Shown here: piece after piece, positions 36,649 to 46,406 of the stretch
Layout: the number at the start of each line of letters is the position of its first letter
Position numbering within the stretch: the first letter of the stretch is position 1
DNA from: Mesorhizobium sp. YC-39
GTDB lineage: Bacteria; Pseudomonadota; Alphaproteobacteria; Rhizobiales; Rhizobiaceae
Assembly (NCBI RefSeq): GCF_025753795.1
Contig: NZ_JAOWPS010000001.1
Span: forward strand, 1,488,001 to 1,552,000
Length of the DNA: 64,000 nt
Direction: 5' to 3'
Position numbers and translations under genes: made by a program
The notes under the pieces: generated by a model
What the model saw: only the letters and a program-made list of their open reading frames with translations
Told to the model about the DNA's origin: nothing
Database searches by the model: none

Positions 36649-37380
36649 TCAGCGGTAGCCGGCGGCTTCGTCATAGGTCTTGAAATCGACCAGCGTGCCG
36701 AGCATCTGGAGATAGGCGACGAGGGCATCCATCTCGGTGACTTGCTGCGGGTTGCCATCGAAGTCACCGATCTTGGCCTTCGGGTACCGGGCTTCCAGAC
36801 CGGACGTGTCGGCGTTGGGATCCGCCTGCACCACCAGATCGGCGTTGGCGTTGGCGATCATGTCTTGGGAATAAGGGACACCAACGCGCGCGTTCGCGAC
36901 CAGATGCGTCGAGAAGTCCTTCACCTCGATCGGCATGTCCTTCAGGAAGGCATAGCTCGGCATGATCGATTCCGGCACCACCGAGCGCGGGTCGGCAAGA
37001 TGCTGGACGTGCCAATCGTTCGAGTAGCGGTCGCCGACCCGGGCAAGGTCAGGGCCGGTACGTTTCGACCCCCACTGGAACGGATGGTCATACATGGACT
37101 CGGCAGCCAGGCTGTAATGTCCGTAGCGCTCGACCTCGTCGCGGAACGGCCTGATCATCTGGCTGTGGCAGAGGTAGCAGCCCTCGCGCACATAGATGTT
37201 GCGCCCGGCGAGCTCCAGCGGCGAATAGGGCCGCATGCCTTCGACCTTCTCGATCGTGTTGTCGAGATAAAAGAGCGGCGCGATCTCGACGATGCCGCCG
37301 ACCGTAACCACAAGAAGGGAGCCGACAAGAAGAAGTGTGGCGTTCTTCTCGATGATCGCGTGTCTGTCCATCAAGCCCAT
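36649..37380 (-). CDS. ccoO: cbb3 oxidase monohaem subunit CcoO
   Basis: A 243-residue subunit with an N-terminal anchor ([24 protein letters not shown]), a haem c site CYLCH in [17 protein letters not shown], and a [11 protein letters not shown] segment with the distal Met. It takes electrons from the bc1 branch and passes them to CcoN. It lies 11 bases after ccoN. Confidence 0.96.
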   Translation of the reverse strand: MGLMDRHAIIEKNATLLLVGSLLVVTVGGIVEIAPLFYLDNTIEKVEGMRPYSPLELAGRNIYVREGCYLCHSQMIRPFRDEVERYGHYSLAAESMYDHPFQWGSKRTGPDLARVGDRYSNDWHVQHLADPRSVVPESIMPSYAFLKDMPIEVKDFSTHLVANARVGVPYSQDMIANANADLVVQADPNADTSGLEARYPKAKIGDFDGNPQQVTEMDALVAYLQMLGTLVDFKTYDEAAGYR

Positions 37381-37391
37381 TGTCTGGCTCC

Positions 37392-39002
37392 TTATTCGGC
37401 AGGCTGGAGGGAGGGGACGGAGCCTGGCATCAGTTGCTCCTCACGCTGGTAGCCGAGGATGGTCATGGTGATGTTCCATGCCATGATCAGCGCGCCGGCG
37501 AGGTACATGGCGCCGCCGGCGGCGCGCATGACGTAGTAGGGATGCATGGCGGCAACGGTTTCGGCAAAGGAGTAGACCAGGAAACCCTGCTCGTCGTATT
37601 CGCGCCACATCAGGCCCTGCATGACGCCGGAAACCCACATGACGGCGGCGTAGACGACGATACCGAGCGTCGCCAGCCAGAAGTGCCAGGTGACGAGACG
37701 CAGCGAATAGAGGCGATCACGGTTCCAGAGCTTCGGCACCATGTAGTAGATCGCGCCGAACGAGATCATGCCCACCCAGCCGAGCGCACCGGAGTGCACG
37801 TGTCCGATGGTCCAGTCGGTATAGTGCGACAGCGAGTTGACCGCCTTGATCGACATCATCGGACCTTCGAAAGTCGACATGCCGTAGAAGGCGATGGCCA
37901 TCACCATCATGCGGATGATCGGATCGGTGCGGATCTTGTCCCAGGCGCCGGACAGCGTCATCAGGCCGTTGATCATGCCGCCCCAGGAAGGCATCCACAG
38001 CATGATCGAAAACACCATGCCGAGCGTCTGCGCCCAGTCGGGCAGGGCGGTGTAGTGCAGGTGATGCGGCCCGGCCCAGATGTAGAGAAAGATAATCGCC
38101 CAGAAGTGGATAATCGACAGCCGGTAGGAATAGACCGGCCGGTTCGCCTGCTTGGGCACGAAATAATACATCATGCCGAGGAAGCCGGCGGTCAGGAAGA
38201 AGCCGACGGCGTTGTGGCCGTACCACCACTGCGTCAGCGCGTCCTGGACGCCAGAGAAGGCGGAGTAGCTCTTCGAGCCTACCAAGGAAACGGGCATCGA
38301 CAGGTTGTTCACCACATGCAGCATCGCGATGGTCACGATGAAGGATAGATAGAACCAGTTGGCGACGTAGATATGCGGTTCCTTGCGCTTCAGGATGGTG
38401 CCGAGGAACAGGATGAGGTAAGCGACCCAGACGATGGTCAGCCAAAGGTCGACATACCATTCGGGCTCGGCATATTCGCGGCTCTCGGTGATGCCGAGCA
38501 GGTAGCCGGTCGCAGCCATGACGATGAAGAGCTGGTAGCCCCAGAACACGAACCAGGCGAGATCGCCGCCGAACAGCCGGGCGCGGCTGGTGCGCTGCAC
38601 GACGTACATCGACGTGCAGATGAGCGCATTGCCGCCGAACGCAAAGACAACACCGGATGTGTGCAACGGCCGCAGGCGGCCGAAATTGAACCAGGGTTCG
38701 ATATTGAGATCCGGGTAGGCAAGCTGCAGCGCGATGAGCACCCCGACAAGCATGCCGACCACGCCCCAGAACATGGTGGCGATGGCGCCGTAGCGGATCG
38801 GCCCGTCCATATAGGCCGAGGGATCTATCGGGGCTGATGCCGCAAAGCTGGTATTGCGCAGGAGGACAACGACAAAACCGAGCAGCACAAAGAACAGCAC
38901 CCACATGTGCTGCCGAAACGGCTCGTCGACACCAAAGCCTGCCGCTACCAGCGCCAGGAAGGTGAAGAAGCCCATTAAGACGATTTCCGTGCCAAATCTC
39001 AT
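37392..39002 (-). CDS. ccoN: cbb3 oxidase catalytic subunit CcoN
   Basis: A 536-residue haem-copper oxidase subunit with about 14 helices. The Cu-B/haem region includes [24 protein letters not shown] and [13 protein letters not shown] (the adjacent His pair). It binds haem b, haem b3 and Cu-B and reduces O2 with high affinity. It starts ccoNOQP. An exact FNR-type box is centred about 87 bp before the start. Confidence 0.97.
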   Translation of the reverse strand: MRFGTEIVLMGFFTFLALVAAGFGVDEPFRQHMWVLFFVLLGFVVVLLRNTSFAASAPIDPSAYMDGPIRYGAIATMFWGVVGMLVGVLIALQLAYPDLNIEPWFNFGRLRPLHTSGVVFAFGGNALICTSMYVVQRTSRARLFGGDLAWFVFWGYQLFIVMAATGYLLGITESREYAEPEWYVDLWLTIVWVAYLILFLGTILKRKEPHIYVANWFYLSFIVTIAMLHVVNNLSMPVSLVGSKSYSAFSGVQDALTQWWYGHNAVGFFLTAGFLGMMYYFVPKQANRPVYSYRLSIIHFWAIIFLYIWAGPHHLHYTALPDWAQTLGMVFSIMLWMPSWGGMINGLMTLSGAWDKIRTDPIIRMMVMAIAFYGMSTFEGPMMSIKAVNSLSHYTDWTIGHVHSGALGWVGMISFGAIYYMVPKLWNRDRLYSLRLVTWHFWLATLGIVVYAAVMWVSGVMQGLMWREYDEQGFLVYSFAETVAAMHPYYVMRAAGGAMYLAGALIMAWNITMTILGYQREEQLMPGSVPSLQPAE

Positions 39003-39082
39003 GGCATGTCCCCGGCTTTGAATTCCGATCTGCGAATACCAATCCGCAGCGACACCAATTTCGCAGTTGCTTCGGTGTCGCC

Positions 39083-39096
39083 TTGATCCAGGTCAA
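39083..39096. promoter_or_regulatory. FNR/FixK-type box (TTGATCCAGGTCAA) of ccoNOQP
   Basis: Exact match centred about 87 bp before ccoN. It also lies about 65 bp before the hemerythrin-like gene on the plus strand and could drive both. Confidence 0.87.
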
Positions 39097-39154
39097 AGCT
39101 CACTACTTTCGGATTGGGCAGCGTTGGTCTTGCAAACAGTCAGGAGGTTGCCTG

Positions 39155-39694
39155 TTGGTTGAACGGAGGGACCAGTTGAACGTAGAGAAAGGGCGGGGAT
39201 CGTCGCGGTTCGAAACGCGCCGTGAGAATTCGGTACTGGCTGACCGATCCGCCAGAGAGGCAGTCCCGGCCGCTGTGATGAGGCGCGCGCATGACGAGAA
39301 ACTGCGGCTTTGCGACGCCCTGGAGAGAATCGCCGACGCGTTGCCGGGCGTCGACCGTATGACGTGCCTCAGCACCGCGAACGCGATCGTGCCGCTTTTG
39401 CGCAGCATTCATCAGTATGAAGAGACGATCATTTTCCCTGCTTACGAGGAGGCCGTGGCCGGCAGCAACGCGAACCTCGCCTCAACCCGCCGATTGCGCG
39501 CCGAGCATGTGGAAGACGAATGCTTTGCCGGCGAGGTGACCGAAATTCTGCTGGCCATCGGTCATGGCAAGACTGTCGAGAATCCCGAAGCCATCGGTTT
39601 CATGCTGCGCGGCCTGTTCGAGAACTTGCGCCGGCACATCGCATTCGAACGCGAGCATGTCTTGCCGATGATCGGGATCGTTGACACAGCCTGA
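39155..39694 (+). CDS. Hemerythrin-like (HHE) domain protein
   Basis: A 179-residue protein with His and Glu positions of the hemerythrin fold: RRAHDEKLRLCDALERIADAL, SIHQYEETIIFPAYEEAV, RAEHVEDECFAGEVTEIL and RRHIAFEREHVLPMIG. A di-iron site binding O2, NO or acting as an iron store is likely. Two TTG starts are possible: 39155 after AGGAGG and 39176 after GGAGGG; no ATG is well placed. It is divergent from ccoN, and the FNR-type box between them can serve it. Confidence 0.78.
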   Translation: MVERRDQLNVEKGRGSSRFETRRENSVLADRSAREAVPAAVMRRAHDEKLRLCDALERIADALPGVDRMTCLSTANAIVPLLRSIHQYEETIIFPAYEEAVAGSNANLASTRRLRAEHVEDECFAGEVTEILLAIGHGKTVENPEAIGFMLRGLFENLRRHIAFEREHVLPMIGIVDTA

Positions 39695-39795
39695 AGCGCG
39701 TCGCGTTTGAACGGATTCATGCGACGCGCTTTAAGTTCTTGTTTTCATGCATGTCGTTATCACAAAACCGCTGCGCACTTTTGTGCGACATGCAT
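39695..39795. repeat. Double palindromic repeat between convergent genes
   Basis: Two hairpins lie in a row. The first pairs AGCGCGTCGC with GCGACGCGCT (39695-39730) and is followed by TTTAAGTTCTTGTTTT. The second pairs ATGCATGTCG with CGACATGCAT (39747-39795), with an inner CACAAAA/TTTTGTG stem. I recall this kind of unit as a dispersed intergenic repeat in Mesorhizobium. Here it probably ends transcription from both sides; its last base belongs to the fnrN stop codon. Confidence 0.65.
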
Positions 39796-40526
39796 TAGGC
39801 GCCAGAGCGTTGCTCCAACCGAGCAAGGCTGTTCACCGTCACATGCCGGTTGTTCTCGATCCGGATCAGACCGTCGGTTCGCAATCTGGTCAACTGGCGG
39901 CTTACCGTCTCGATCGTCAGGCCGAGGAAATCCGCGATATCCGAGCGTGTCAGCGGCAGCTCGAAAGCCGCTGACTTGGCCGTCGGGTCGATCGTGGGGT
40001 CGATGTTCCTGGCAATCATCAGCAGGAAGCTCGCCATTTTCTCGGACGCCGTCTTGCGGCCCAGCGTCACCATCCAGTCGCGCGCCTCGTCGAGTTCGTT
40101 CAGCGTCTGCTTGAGCAGGCGATGCTCGAGCTCGGGCGATTCCTTTATCATCCGTTCGAGGGTCGCCTTTGGAAACGAACATAGGGAGACGGCTGTTGCC
40201 GCTTCCGCATTGATCGTGCTTTCCGCCCTGAACGGCCGCCCCAGAAAATCCGGCGCGAACTGCAAGCCGACGATCTGCTGGCGTCCGTCCGAAAGGCTCT
40301 TCGTCAGCTTCACCACACCGGAAAGCACGTTCGAATAGCTCTCGACGGTCTCGGCGTCGCCAATCAGCTCCATTCCCGGCTCAACCTTGTGCTTTGACGA
40401 GGTCTTGGCCAGCCCGACCAGCTGATCGGGATTGAGCGCACCGCATACGCCGCGATGTCGTGCCTCGCAGGATTGGCAGAGTACGGGAATGCCGGAACTG
40501 TGAATGTCCTGGCGCGCTGTCTTCAT
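39795..40526 (-). CDS. fnrN: FNR-type oxygen regulator (FnrN/FnrL)
   Basis: A 243-residue Crp/Fnr regulator. The N-terminal Cys set (Cys17-x2-Cys20-x7-Cys28) together with Cys116 fits a 4Fe-4S cluster of the FnrN type. A cNMP-like beta barrel follows, and the C-terminal helix-turn-helix has LTRSDIADFLGLTIETVSRQLTRLR with the E-x2-SR contacts for TTGAT half-sites. It can read the boxes found through this window. ATG 40526 is chosen over an upstream TTG. A box lies about 88 bp upstream, so autoregulation is possible. Confidence 0.92.
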   Translation of the reverse strand: MKTARQDIHSSGIPVLCQSCEARHRGVCGALNPDQLVGLAKTSSKHKVEPGMELIGDAETVESYSNVLSGVVKLTKSLSDGRQQIVGLQFAPDFLGRPFRAESTINAEAATAVSLCSFPKATLERMIKESPELEHRLLKQTLNELDEARDWMVTLGRKTASEKMASFLLMIARNIDPTIDPTAKSAAFELPLTRSDIADFLGLTIETVSRQLTRLRTDGLIRIENNRHVTVNSLARLEQRSGA

Positions 40527-40607
40527 GATCGTCCAAGGGATCCCAAGTGCGGACAAGGTAGCATCGTCGGCAGAGAAATCCTTGCGGCAGTTTGTCCTTT
40601 GAGGGCT

Positions 40608-40621
40608 TTGACCGAAATCAA
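40608..40621. promoter_or_regulatory. FNR/FixK-type box (TTGACCGAAATCAA) at hemN/fnrN
   Basis: Exact match centred about 54-66 bp before the hemN start and 88 bp before the divergent fnrN start. Confidence 0.85.
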
Positions 40622-40667
40622 GGCATCGGCGCGCCGCTGCGGCCAGAATTCCGGTCTAGCGAAGACG

Positions 40668-42030
40668 ATGGAAAGCGACATGCGACCAGAATTGGCTGCC
40701 AGGCTTGGCGAAAATGTACCTCGCTATACGAGCTACCCAACGGCGCCGCATTTCCACCCGGCGATCGATGCGGCAGTCTGTCGTGAGTGGCTGCAGGCAC
40801 TTGAGGGCGGAGACGAGATCTCGCTCTATCTGCACATCCCCTACTGCGACAAGCTTTGCTGGTTCTGTGCATGCCATACCAAGCAGACACGACACTATGA
40901 ACCGGTGACGACCTATCTCCGCTCACTGCATGCTGAGATCGCTACCGTCGCCAGTCTGGTCGGAGGCAAGGGCCGTGTGCGTGCCGTCCATTTCGGCGGT
41001 GGTTCGCCGACCATGCTGAGGCCGGAGGATATGGTGGCGCTGGGAACGGCGCTGCGGGACAGTTTCGATTTTTTGCCGGACGCGAAGATCAGCGTCGAAA
41101 TCGAGCCCAATGACATGGACGAGGCGCGCCTCGACGCACTCGCCGAAATTGGCATGACCCGGGCGAGCCTCGGCGTGCAGGATTTCGATCCGAAAGTGCA
41201 GAAGGCGATCAACCGGGAGCAAAGCTTTTTGCAGACCAAGGCCGTTGTGGACGGTGTTCGTTCGCGCGGCGTAGAGTCCGTGAACCTTGACCTGCTTTAC
41301 GGCCTACCGCATCAGACCCGGGAGAGCGTCTGTTCGACGGTGGCGCAGGCGCTGATCCTGGAGCCGGACAGGATGGCGCTTTTCGGCTACGCGCATGTGC
41401 CGTGGTTCAAGAAACATCAAACGATGATCGACGAAGCGTGGCTGCCGAATTCGGCCGAACGCTTTGCTCAATCGCAAATTGCCGCCGACCTTATGCTGAA
41501 GGCAGGGTATCAAGCCGTGGGCTTCGACCATTTCGCCAGACCCAGTGATGCGCTGGCGGTAGCAGCCCGTACAGGGACTTTGCATCGCAATTTCCAAGGC
41601 TACACGGAGGATCGCTGCCAGACGCTGATCGGTCTCGGCCCGTCGTCCATCAGCCAGTTCCGCCAGGGCTATGCGCAAAACATGCCGGCGACCGCCGAAT
41701 ACGGACGCATGGTCGAAGATGGAGGGCTGGCTGCCGTGCGCGGCATCGCGTTGTCTGATGATGACCGCGTGCGTGGCTGGATTATCGAGCGGGTTGATGT
41801 GCGATTTCGCCTTCTCGGCCGTCGATCTGGTCGAACGCTTCGGTGAAATCGGCCAGAAGCTTCTGCTCCAGGCGAGTTCCATCGCTCTGCGGGATCCTGC
41901 TCGATTGCTGGAGCTCAATGGCGACTGTTTCGTGGTGCCGGTGGAAAATCGGCCTTTTGTTCGCGGCATAGCGGCCAGGTTCGACAAATATTTCGAAACC
42001 GCCAAAGCCAAGCATTCGGTGGCTGTTTGA
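40668..42030 (+). pseudogene. hemN: Oxygen-independent coproporphyrinogen III dehydrogenase with a frameshift
   Basis: HemN is a radical-SAM enzyme that makes protoporphyrinogen without O2. The reading frame has RYTSYPTAPHF, the cluster motif HIPYCDKLCWFCACH and GGGSPTML, and runs normally to IIER near 41790. There a GGG run (41791-41793) shifts the frame. Removing one G continues as LMCDFAFSAVDLVERFGEIG to a stop at 42030, the expected C-terminus. The gene is either inactive or carries a homopolymer sequencing error; a working hemN elsewhere in the genome cannot be excluded. Start ATG 40668 or 40680. Confidence 0.85.
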
Positions 42031-42043
42031 AGGCCTGGCCCGG

Positions 42044-42475
42044 TCAGAAATGCTCCCCGGCCTTGAACGGACCAATCCGCGTTCCGGCTGCGATCAGGTA
42101 CGCGGTCGACCACCCGATCAGAAGAAACCCGTTCACGCCCTCGAGCGCCGCCAGGATGCGCCAGTCGTGGGCCGGGACGACGTCGCCGTAGCCAACCGTC
42201 GAGAAGGTGATGGTGGAAAAGTAGAGCGCAGTCTCGAAGTCGGCCAGGACTCCGAGCTGTCGATATACCCCCGCCCACAACCACACTTCCGCTGTCATAA
42301 CGGCAAAAAGGCCCATCACCACGCTGATCATTGCGACAACCCGGCTTCGCCGGCCGTGCATGCGAAATCGCGCCACAAAATGTCCCATGGCGTGTGTGAC
42401 CGCGATGAGACCAAAGGTGTGAATCAGGACCGTCAGGCTTATGACGATCGTACCGACGAAGAGGTTGAGAACCAT
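42044..42475 (-). CDS. Two-helix potassium channel protein
   Basis: A 143-residue membrane protein with the K+ selectivity filter TVGYGD inside ALYFSTITFSTVGYGDVVPAHDW. There are hydrophobic segments on both sides (about 4-30, 45-70 and 105-132). It has no gating domain, so it is a minimal ion-channel subunit that probably forms a tetramer. It is convergent with hemN, 14 bases apart. Its tie to the low-oxygen set is only by position. Confidence 0.82.
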   Translation of the reverse strand: MVLNLFVGTIVISLTVLIHTFGLIAVTHAMGHFVARFRMHGRRSRVVAMISVVMGLFAVMTAEVWLWAGVYRQLGVLADFETALYFSTITFSTVGYGDVVPAHDWRILAALEGVNGFLLIGWSTAYLIAAGTRIGPFKAGEHF

Positions 42476-42673
42476 GCTAGGAAACTAGGAAGCTGAAGAG
42501 GCGTTTTCCTTGCGCAAAATCAAACCTGGCGCTGGCCTTTCGAGTTTCGCCAGAGCCAGCCTATTCGCCGCCGACCGTATTGGCGGGAGCGAAGCGAAAG
42601 AACATCGCCAGGGGCTCGCAGTAGAGTGACCGTCGAACGCATTTCCTTAGCAAGGCTTCGCCCCGCTCGTGTT

Positions 42674-43567
42674 TTAACGGTCGAGACCCCAAATGTCCGG
42701 ATTTCGCGCGAAGTACTCGATCAGCCGCTCGGTGAGGACCCGGACTTTCCGTGCTGGGTGCTGTCCCGGCGGTCGGACGACATACGCGCCTGCTGAAGGT
42801 GGGGGATAGCGTGTCATCACCGGAACGAGCGTGCCGGAGGCCACATATTCGTGTGTGATGCAATCGGGAAGCCAGGCGATACCGAGTCCTGCCGCCGCGG
42901 CGGCGGCGAGCGCGATGGCGTTGTCGGCCTTGAACCTGCCCTGCGGCTGAACCGTGACGATCTTGTCGCGATCCATGAACTGCCAGGCTTCCGTTCCTTG
43001 CATGAGGGCCTGGTGGTTGACGAGCTGCTCTACCGTCTCAGGTGAACCGTGCGCTTTGATGTAATCCGGGCTTGCGACCAGCTTCCCGTAGATCGGCCCG
43101 ACACGTCTGGCGATCAGGTTGGAGTCCTGAAGGTAACCAACCCGGATCGCGCAATCGAAACCTTCGGCGATCAGATCAACGAAGCGATCGCTGTAGGAGG
43201 TATGGATGTGGAGCTGCGGGTGGTGTTGCGCCATTTCCGCAAGCACGGGGGCGAAGTGGGTCGGTCCAAAAGAAAGCGGCATGGCAACCCTCAGGCGGCC
43301 GCGCAGCTCACCGGTGGGGAGGATCGTTTCCCTGGCCGTATCGATCTCGGCGCTGGCTCGGGCCGCATGATCCCTGAACGTGATCCCCGCTTCCGTTAGC
43401 GCGGCGCCGCGGGTCGTTCGTGCAAGAAGCTGGACGCCAAGCTCCGCTTCAACCCGAAAGAGCCGCCGACTGACGATTGACTTGGAGACGCCGAGCCGGC
43501 GCGCGGCGGCCGATACGCCCCCTGCATCGGCCACTGCGACGAATGTCTGTAGATCTTCGATGTCCAA
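42674..43567 (-). CDS. LysR-family transcriptional regulator
   Basis: A 297-residue LysR protein: an N-terminal helix-turn-helix (LQTFVAVADAGGVSAAARRLGVSKSIVSRRLFRVEAELGVQLLART) and an effector domain ending in LTERLIEYFARNPDIWG. It is divergent from a cysteine hydrolase gene at 43722, its likely target by the usual LysR arrangement. The effector is unknown. Confidence 0.9.
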   Translation of the reverse strand: MDIEDLQTFVAVADAGGVSAAARRLGVSKSIVSRRLFRVEAELGVQLLARTTRGAALTEAGITFRDHAARASAEIDTARETILPTGELRGRLRVAMPLSFGPTHFAPVLAEMAQHHPQLHIHTSYSDRFVDLIAEGFDCAIRVGYLQDSNLIARRVGPIYGKLVASPDYIKAHGSPETVEQLVNHQALMQGTEAWQFMDRDKIVTVQPQGRFKADNAIALAAAAAAGLGIAWLPDCITHEYVASGTLVPVMTRYPPPSAGAYVVRPPGQHPARKVRVLTERLIEYFARNPDIWGLDR

Positions 43568-43721
43568 TTCGGCGTTCCTCGTTTCGCGACACAGCTTGCC
43601 TGACTATGGCACTACCGCATCACCAAAAGGAACAGCAAATTGCGTTCAGGCAACGTCGCCCGCTGGCGCATGTCTCCCGTGAACCCATCGCCGTCCATAG
43701 CGGCAGAGAAAGGAAGTCTTG

Positions 43722-44366
43722 ATGACCCCTCGTAACGGCCTCGATTCGCTTCTTCGTCCTGAAGACTCGGTCCTCGTTCTGATCGATCACCAACCTTATC
43801 AGCTCGCAAACCTGAACAGCCACGATCCGCACATGGTGGTCAACAACACGACCGCGCTGGCGAAGCTAGCAAAAGCCTTCAATGTTCCGACCATTCTCAC
43901 CAGCGTGATCGCGGCGCGCGGTGGACTTCTCTTTAAGCAGATCACCGACGTATTCCCGGATCAGGAAGTCATCGATCGCACCTGGGTGAACACCTGGCAG
44001 GACGAGAATGTGGTGAACGTCGTCAAGGCGACCGGCCGCAAGCAGCTGATCATCGCCGGCCTGTGGACCGAGGTCTGCGTCGCAATGCCTGTGATCCAGG
44101 CCGCCGGCGAAGGCTGGGACGTGACCGTGATCACCGACGCGTCGGGCGGGATTTCGAAGGAGTCTCACGAAGTTGCCATCCAGCGAATGATCGCGGCCGG
44201 CGCGAACATGATGACCGTGATGGCGCTCGCTGGCGAATGGCAACGCGATTGGGCGCGCACCGAGCATGTCGAGGAGCTGACCGAGATTCTCATCCAGCAC
44301 TTCGGCGGCAGCGGCATCGCGTATCTTTGGGAGCAGCAGCTTCTCAACACGCCAGTAGCTGGCTGA
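43722..44366 (+). CDS. Isochorismatase-family cysteine hydrolase
   Basis: A 214-residue YcaC-type hydrolase. The catalytic Asp is in VLVLIDHQPYQL, the Lys in VKATGRKQLIIAGLWTEVC, and the nucleophile Cys in TEVCVAMPVIQAAGEGWDV. The substrate is not known for most members. ATG 43722 follows AAGGAAG. It probably belongs with the divergent LysR regulator. The next gene downstream, an alpha/beta hydrolase, is broken. Confidence 0.88.
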   Translation: MTPRNGLDSLLRPEDSVLVLIDHQPYQLANLNSHDPHMVVNNTTALAKLAKAFNVPTILTSVIAARGGLLFKQITDVFPDQEVIDRTWVNTWQDENVVNVVKATGRKQLIIAGLWTEVCVAMPVIQAAGEGWDVTVITDASGGISKESHEVAIQRMIAAGANMMTVMALAGEWQRDWARTEHVEELTEILIQHFGGSGIAYLWEQQLLNTPVAG

Positions 44367-44533
44367 TCTCGGCCGGCATGGCGGCATTTCGGTGAGGGTC
44401 GGAATCGATCTGTTTGCCGGCCCTCGCCGCCTCACCTCACAGCGAAGCCTTCTGCCGAAACAAACCCGCCGATGCGTGGCGATGGCGTGTGATCCCATCC
44501 GCCGCCCATTGGACAACGCGCGGAGACTCCTCG

Positions 44534-44768
44534 ATGCCTCCCGCATTCACCCCTGGCCTGCCGCTCAGCCGACGCGACGCCCTGATCTCGGCCTCGGCGC
44601 TTGCTGCAAGCTTCGCCTTTCCGCTGGGCACCGCGCGTGCCCGGGGCTGCCACCCACTCCGGAAGGTGAACACACCATGGGCTTTGTCACGACCGACGAC
44701 GACGTATAGATTTTCTATAAGGACTGGGTCCCAAGGACGCCCAGCCTATCGTTTTTCACCATGGCTGA
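44534..44768 (+). pseudogene. Broken Tat-exported alpha/beta hydrolase (peroxidase-like)
   Basis: The N-terminus is a twin-arginine signal (LSRRDALISASALAASFAFPLGTARA). It then needs frame changes to read GFVTTDDDV, stop, IFYKDW and VFHHG, which is the opening of non-haem chloroperoxidase-like hydrolases. A TAG replaces a sense codon after DDDV, one G is missing after IFYKDW, and TGA replaces Trp after HHG. The remainder of the gene is absent; an lpxD fragment follows immediately. It is clearly decayed. Confidence 0.7.
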
Positions 44769-44771
44769 CAT

Positions 44772-45185
44772 GTGAAGGTGCCGCAAGTCGGTCGCGTCAC
44801 AATTGGAAATGACGTCGAGATCGGAGCCAACAGCACTATCGATCGCGGCAGCGGGGGCAACACCGTTATTGGAGACGGGACGAAGATCGATAACCTCGTT
44901 CAGATTGCGCACAATGTGCGGATTGGACGCCATTGCGTGATCACTGCCCAGGTCGGGATCGCGGGCTCGACCGTGCTGGAGGACTATGTTGCGGTGGGCG
45001 GCCATAGCGCCATTGCTGGCCATCTGCACATCGGCGGTGGCGCTCAACTTGCCGCAGCATCGCGGTTCATGAGAGACGTGCCGGCAGGCGAACGCTGGGG
45101 CGGAATGCCCGCCAGGCCTCTGCGAGAATGGTTTCGCGAACAGACAACCCTCAAGAAACTGGCGAAGCATCGCACTGGGGCCTGA
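44772..45185 (+). pseudogene. lpxD: C-terminal fragment of LpxD acyltransferase
   Basis: About 137 residues of left-handed beta-helix hexapeptides: [64 protein letters not shown]. It ends in the LpxD C-terminal helix ([23 protein letters not shown]). The N-terminal third of LpxD, with the acyl-binding domain, is missing. LpxD adds the second acyl chain to UDP-GlcN in lipid A synthesis. Position beside another broken gene marks it as a recombination remnant, although a short product from a GTG at 44772 cannot be excluded. Confidence 0.8.
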
Positions 45186-45542
45186 CTCTGTAGCCATCCC
45201 ATTCTCGGCCTGACTGTCCCGGGCTGTGTGACCCAAAAATAATCGCGTGTTCCGGCGGCGCTGACCGTGCGCGGTTCGACGAACCACGTGATGCACAAAA
45301 CTCCGCACCGCCAACTGGGTTTCGTGCCATTGCGCGTGCTTGGTCGCTTCAATTGAGTCCGCAACGTCAACATCAGCGGCGCCCGCCGAGAGATAGACGC
45401 AACACCTCCGGGTTCGCGGGGTCAAACGGTCGTACCGGCGCCGTTCGTGAAAACGCCTCTATAGACGACGGCATCATCCAGATGGATGTCAGGGAAGCGC
45501 TCCGCTGCGTGTATGATGAGCGCGGTATGGAGGGAAGTAAAC
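45186..45542. other. Gene-free stretch between lpxD fragment and glycan cassette
   Basis: I see no recognisable gene, RNA or repeat in these 357 bases. The frames are open in places but show no family pattern. A ribosome site (GGAGG, near 45529-45533) for the next gene lies at the right end. A promoter for the cassette is expected here, but none is clear by eye. Confidence 0.4.
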
Positions 45543-46406
45543 GTGCCACGATCGGGCGCCTGTCCAATCTGCCGGACCAATGCCGGTCCGGTGGCGCTGC
45601 GCGAAGGGGAGTATAGCGGCCGGCAGTGCGCGTGCGGGGTCATTTATATCGATCCGCTTCCGGCTCATCCAGTGGATCCGGCGATCGATCATCACCACCG
45701 CGTCTATTACTCCGCACCGGCGCGCGCGCGGGTCGGTTGGGTGAAGGCATTTACGAAGCGTGGACGGCTGCTTGAGATCGGCTGCGGTGATGGCGAGTTC
45801 ACCGCGGCGGCGATCCGGGCCGGATTCACGGTCGAGGCGGTCGAGCCGTCAGAAGAACGCGCCGCGCGCGTCGAACGCACGCTGGGCATCACGGTGGAGC
45901 GCGCGCTGATCGAGGACAGCCATCTGCCCGAGGGGCGCTACGACACCAGCTTCCATGTCGATCTGCTGAGCCACTTCCCCGATCCGGTGGCGGCGCTAAG
46001 GGCGATCGCGGCCAAGGTGGCGCCGGGCGGTACGGTCTGCTTCGAGGTCGGACTGTTTTCCAACCTGTCGCCTTTCTGGCAGCGGCTTGTCGGGCGGCCG
46101 AACATGCCGACGCATATGTGGTTCTTCGATGCGCCGGCGATCGAGCGGTTGCTGGACGCAGCCGGGCTCAAGATGATCGCGATGCGGCGCTATCAGGTCG
46201 GGCTGTCGACCGGGCTCAGTACGGTGCTGGGCAGCCGGCGCGTCGCAGCGGCACCCGACAGCCACGCCCCTCTCGCGCAGGGCTGGGCGGCCGCGCCATA
46301 CTACCGACTGCACATGTTCCTGCGCTACGGGATAGGCCGGTGGCTCCCGATGGGCGGCCCGCAGACCGCGTTCGTCGCCGCACGGCACAAGACCGACAGC
46401 GCATGA
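45543..46406 (+). CDS. SAM-dependent methyltransferase with N-terminal zinc motif
   Basis: A 287-residue class I methyltransferase. The N-terminus has CPIC and CAC pairs that suit a zinc ribbon (about 7-38). The SAM site is LLEIGCGDGEFTAAAIRAGF (about 76-95), followed by EPSEERAARVE and FHVDLLSHFPDPVAALRAIAAKVAPGG. It starts at GTG with GGAGG upstream. The acceptor is unknown; this architecture is common in polysaccharide and natural-product sugar clusters. The next gene overlaps its stop. Confidence 0.82.
   Translation: MPRSGACPICRTNAGPVALREGEYSGRQCACGVIYIDPLPAHPVDPAIDHHHRVYYSAPARARVGWVKAFTKRGRLLEIGCGDGEFTAAAIRAGFTVEAVEPSEERAARVERTLGITVERALIEDSHLPEGRYDTSFHVDLLSHFPDPVAALRAIAAKVAPGGTVCFEVGLFSNLSPFWQRLVGRPNMPTHMWFFDAPAIERLLDAAGLKMIAMRRYQVGLSTGLSTVLGSRRVAAAPDSHAPLAQGWAAAPYYRLHMFLRYGIGRWLPMGGPQTAFVAARHKTDSA

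Noticed and set aside
41791..41793. Programmed frameshift in hemN
   Set aside because: There is no slippery heptamer or downstream structure, and hemN is not known to use recoding; mutation or a sequencing error is simpler.
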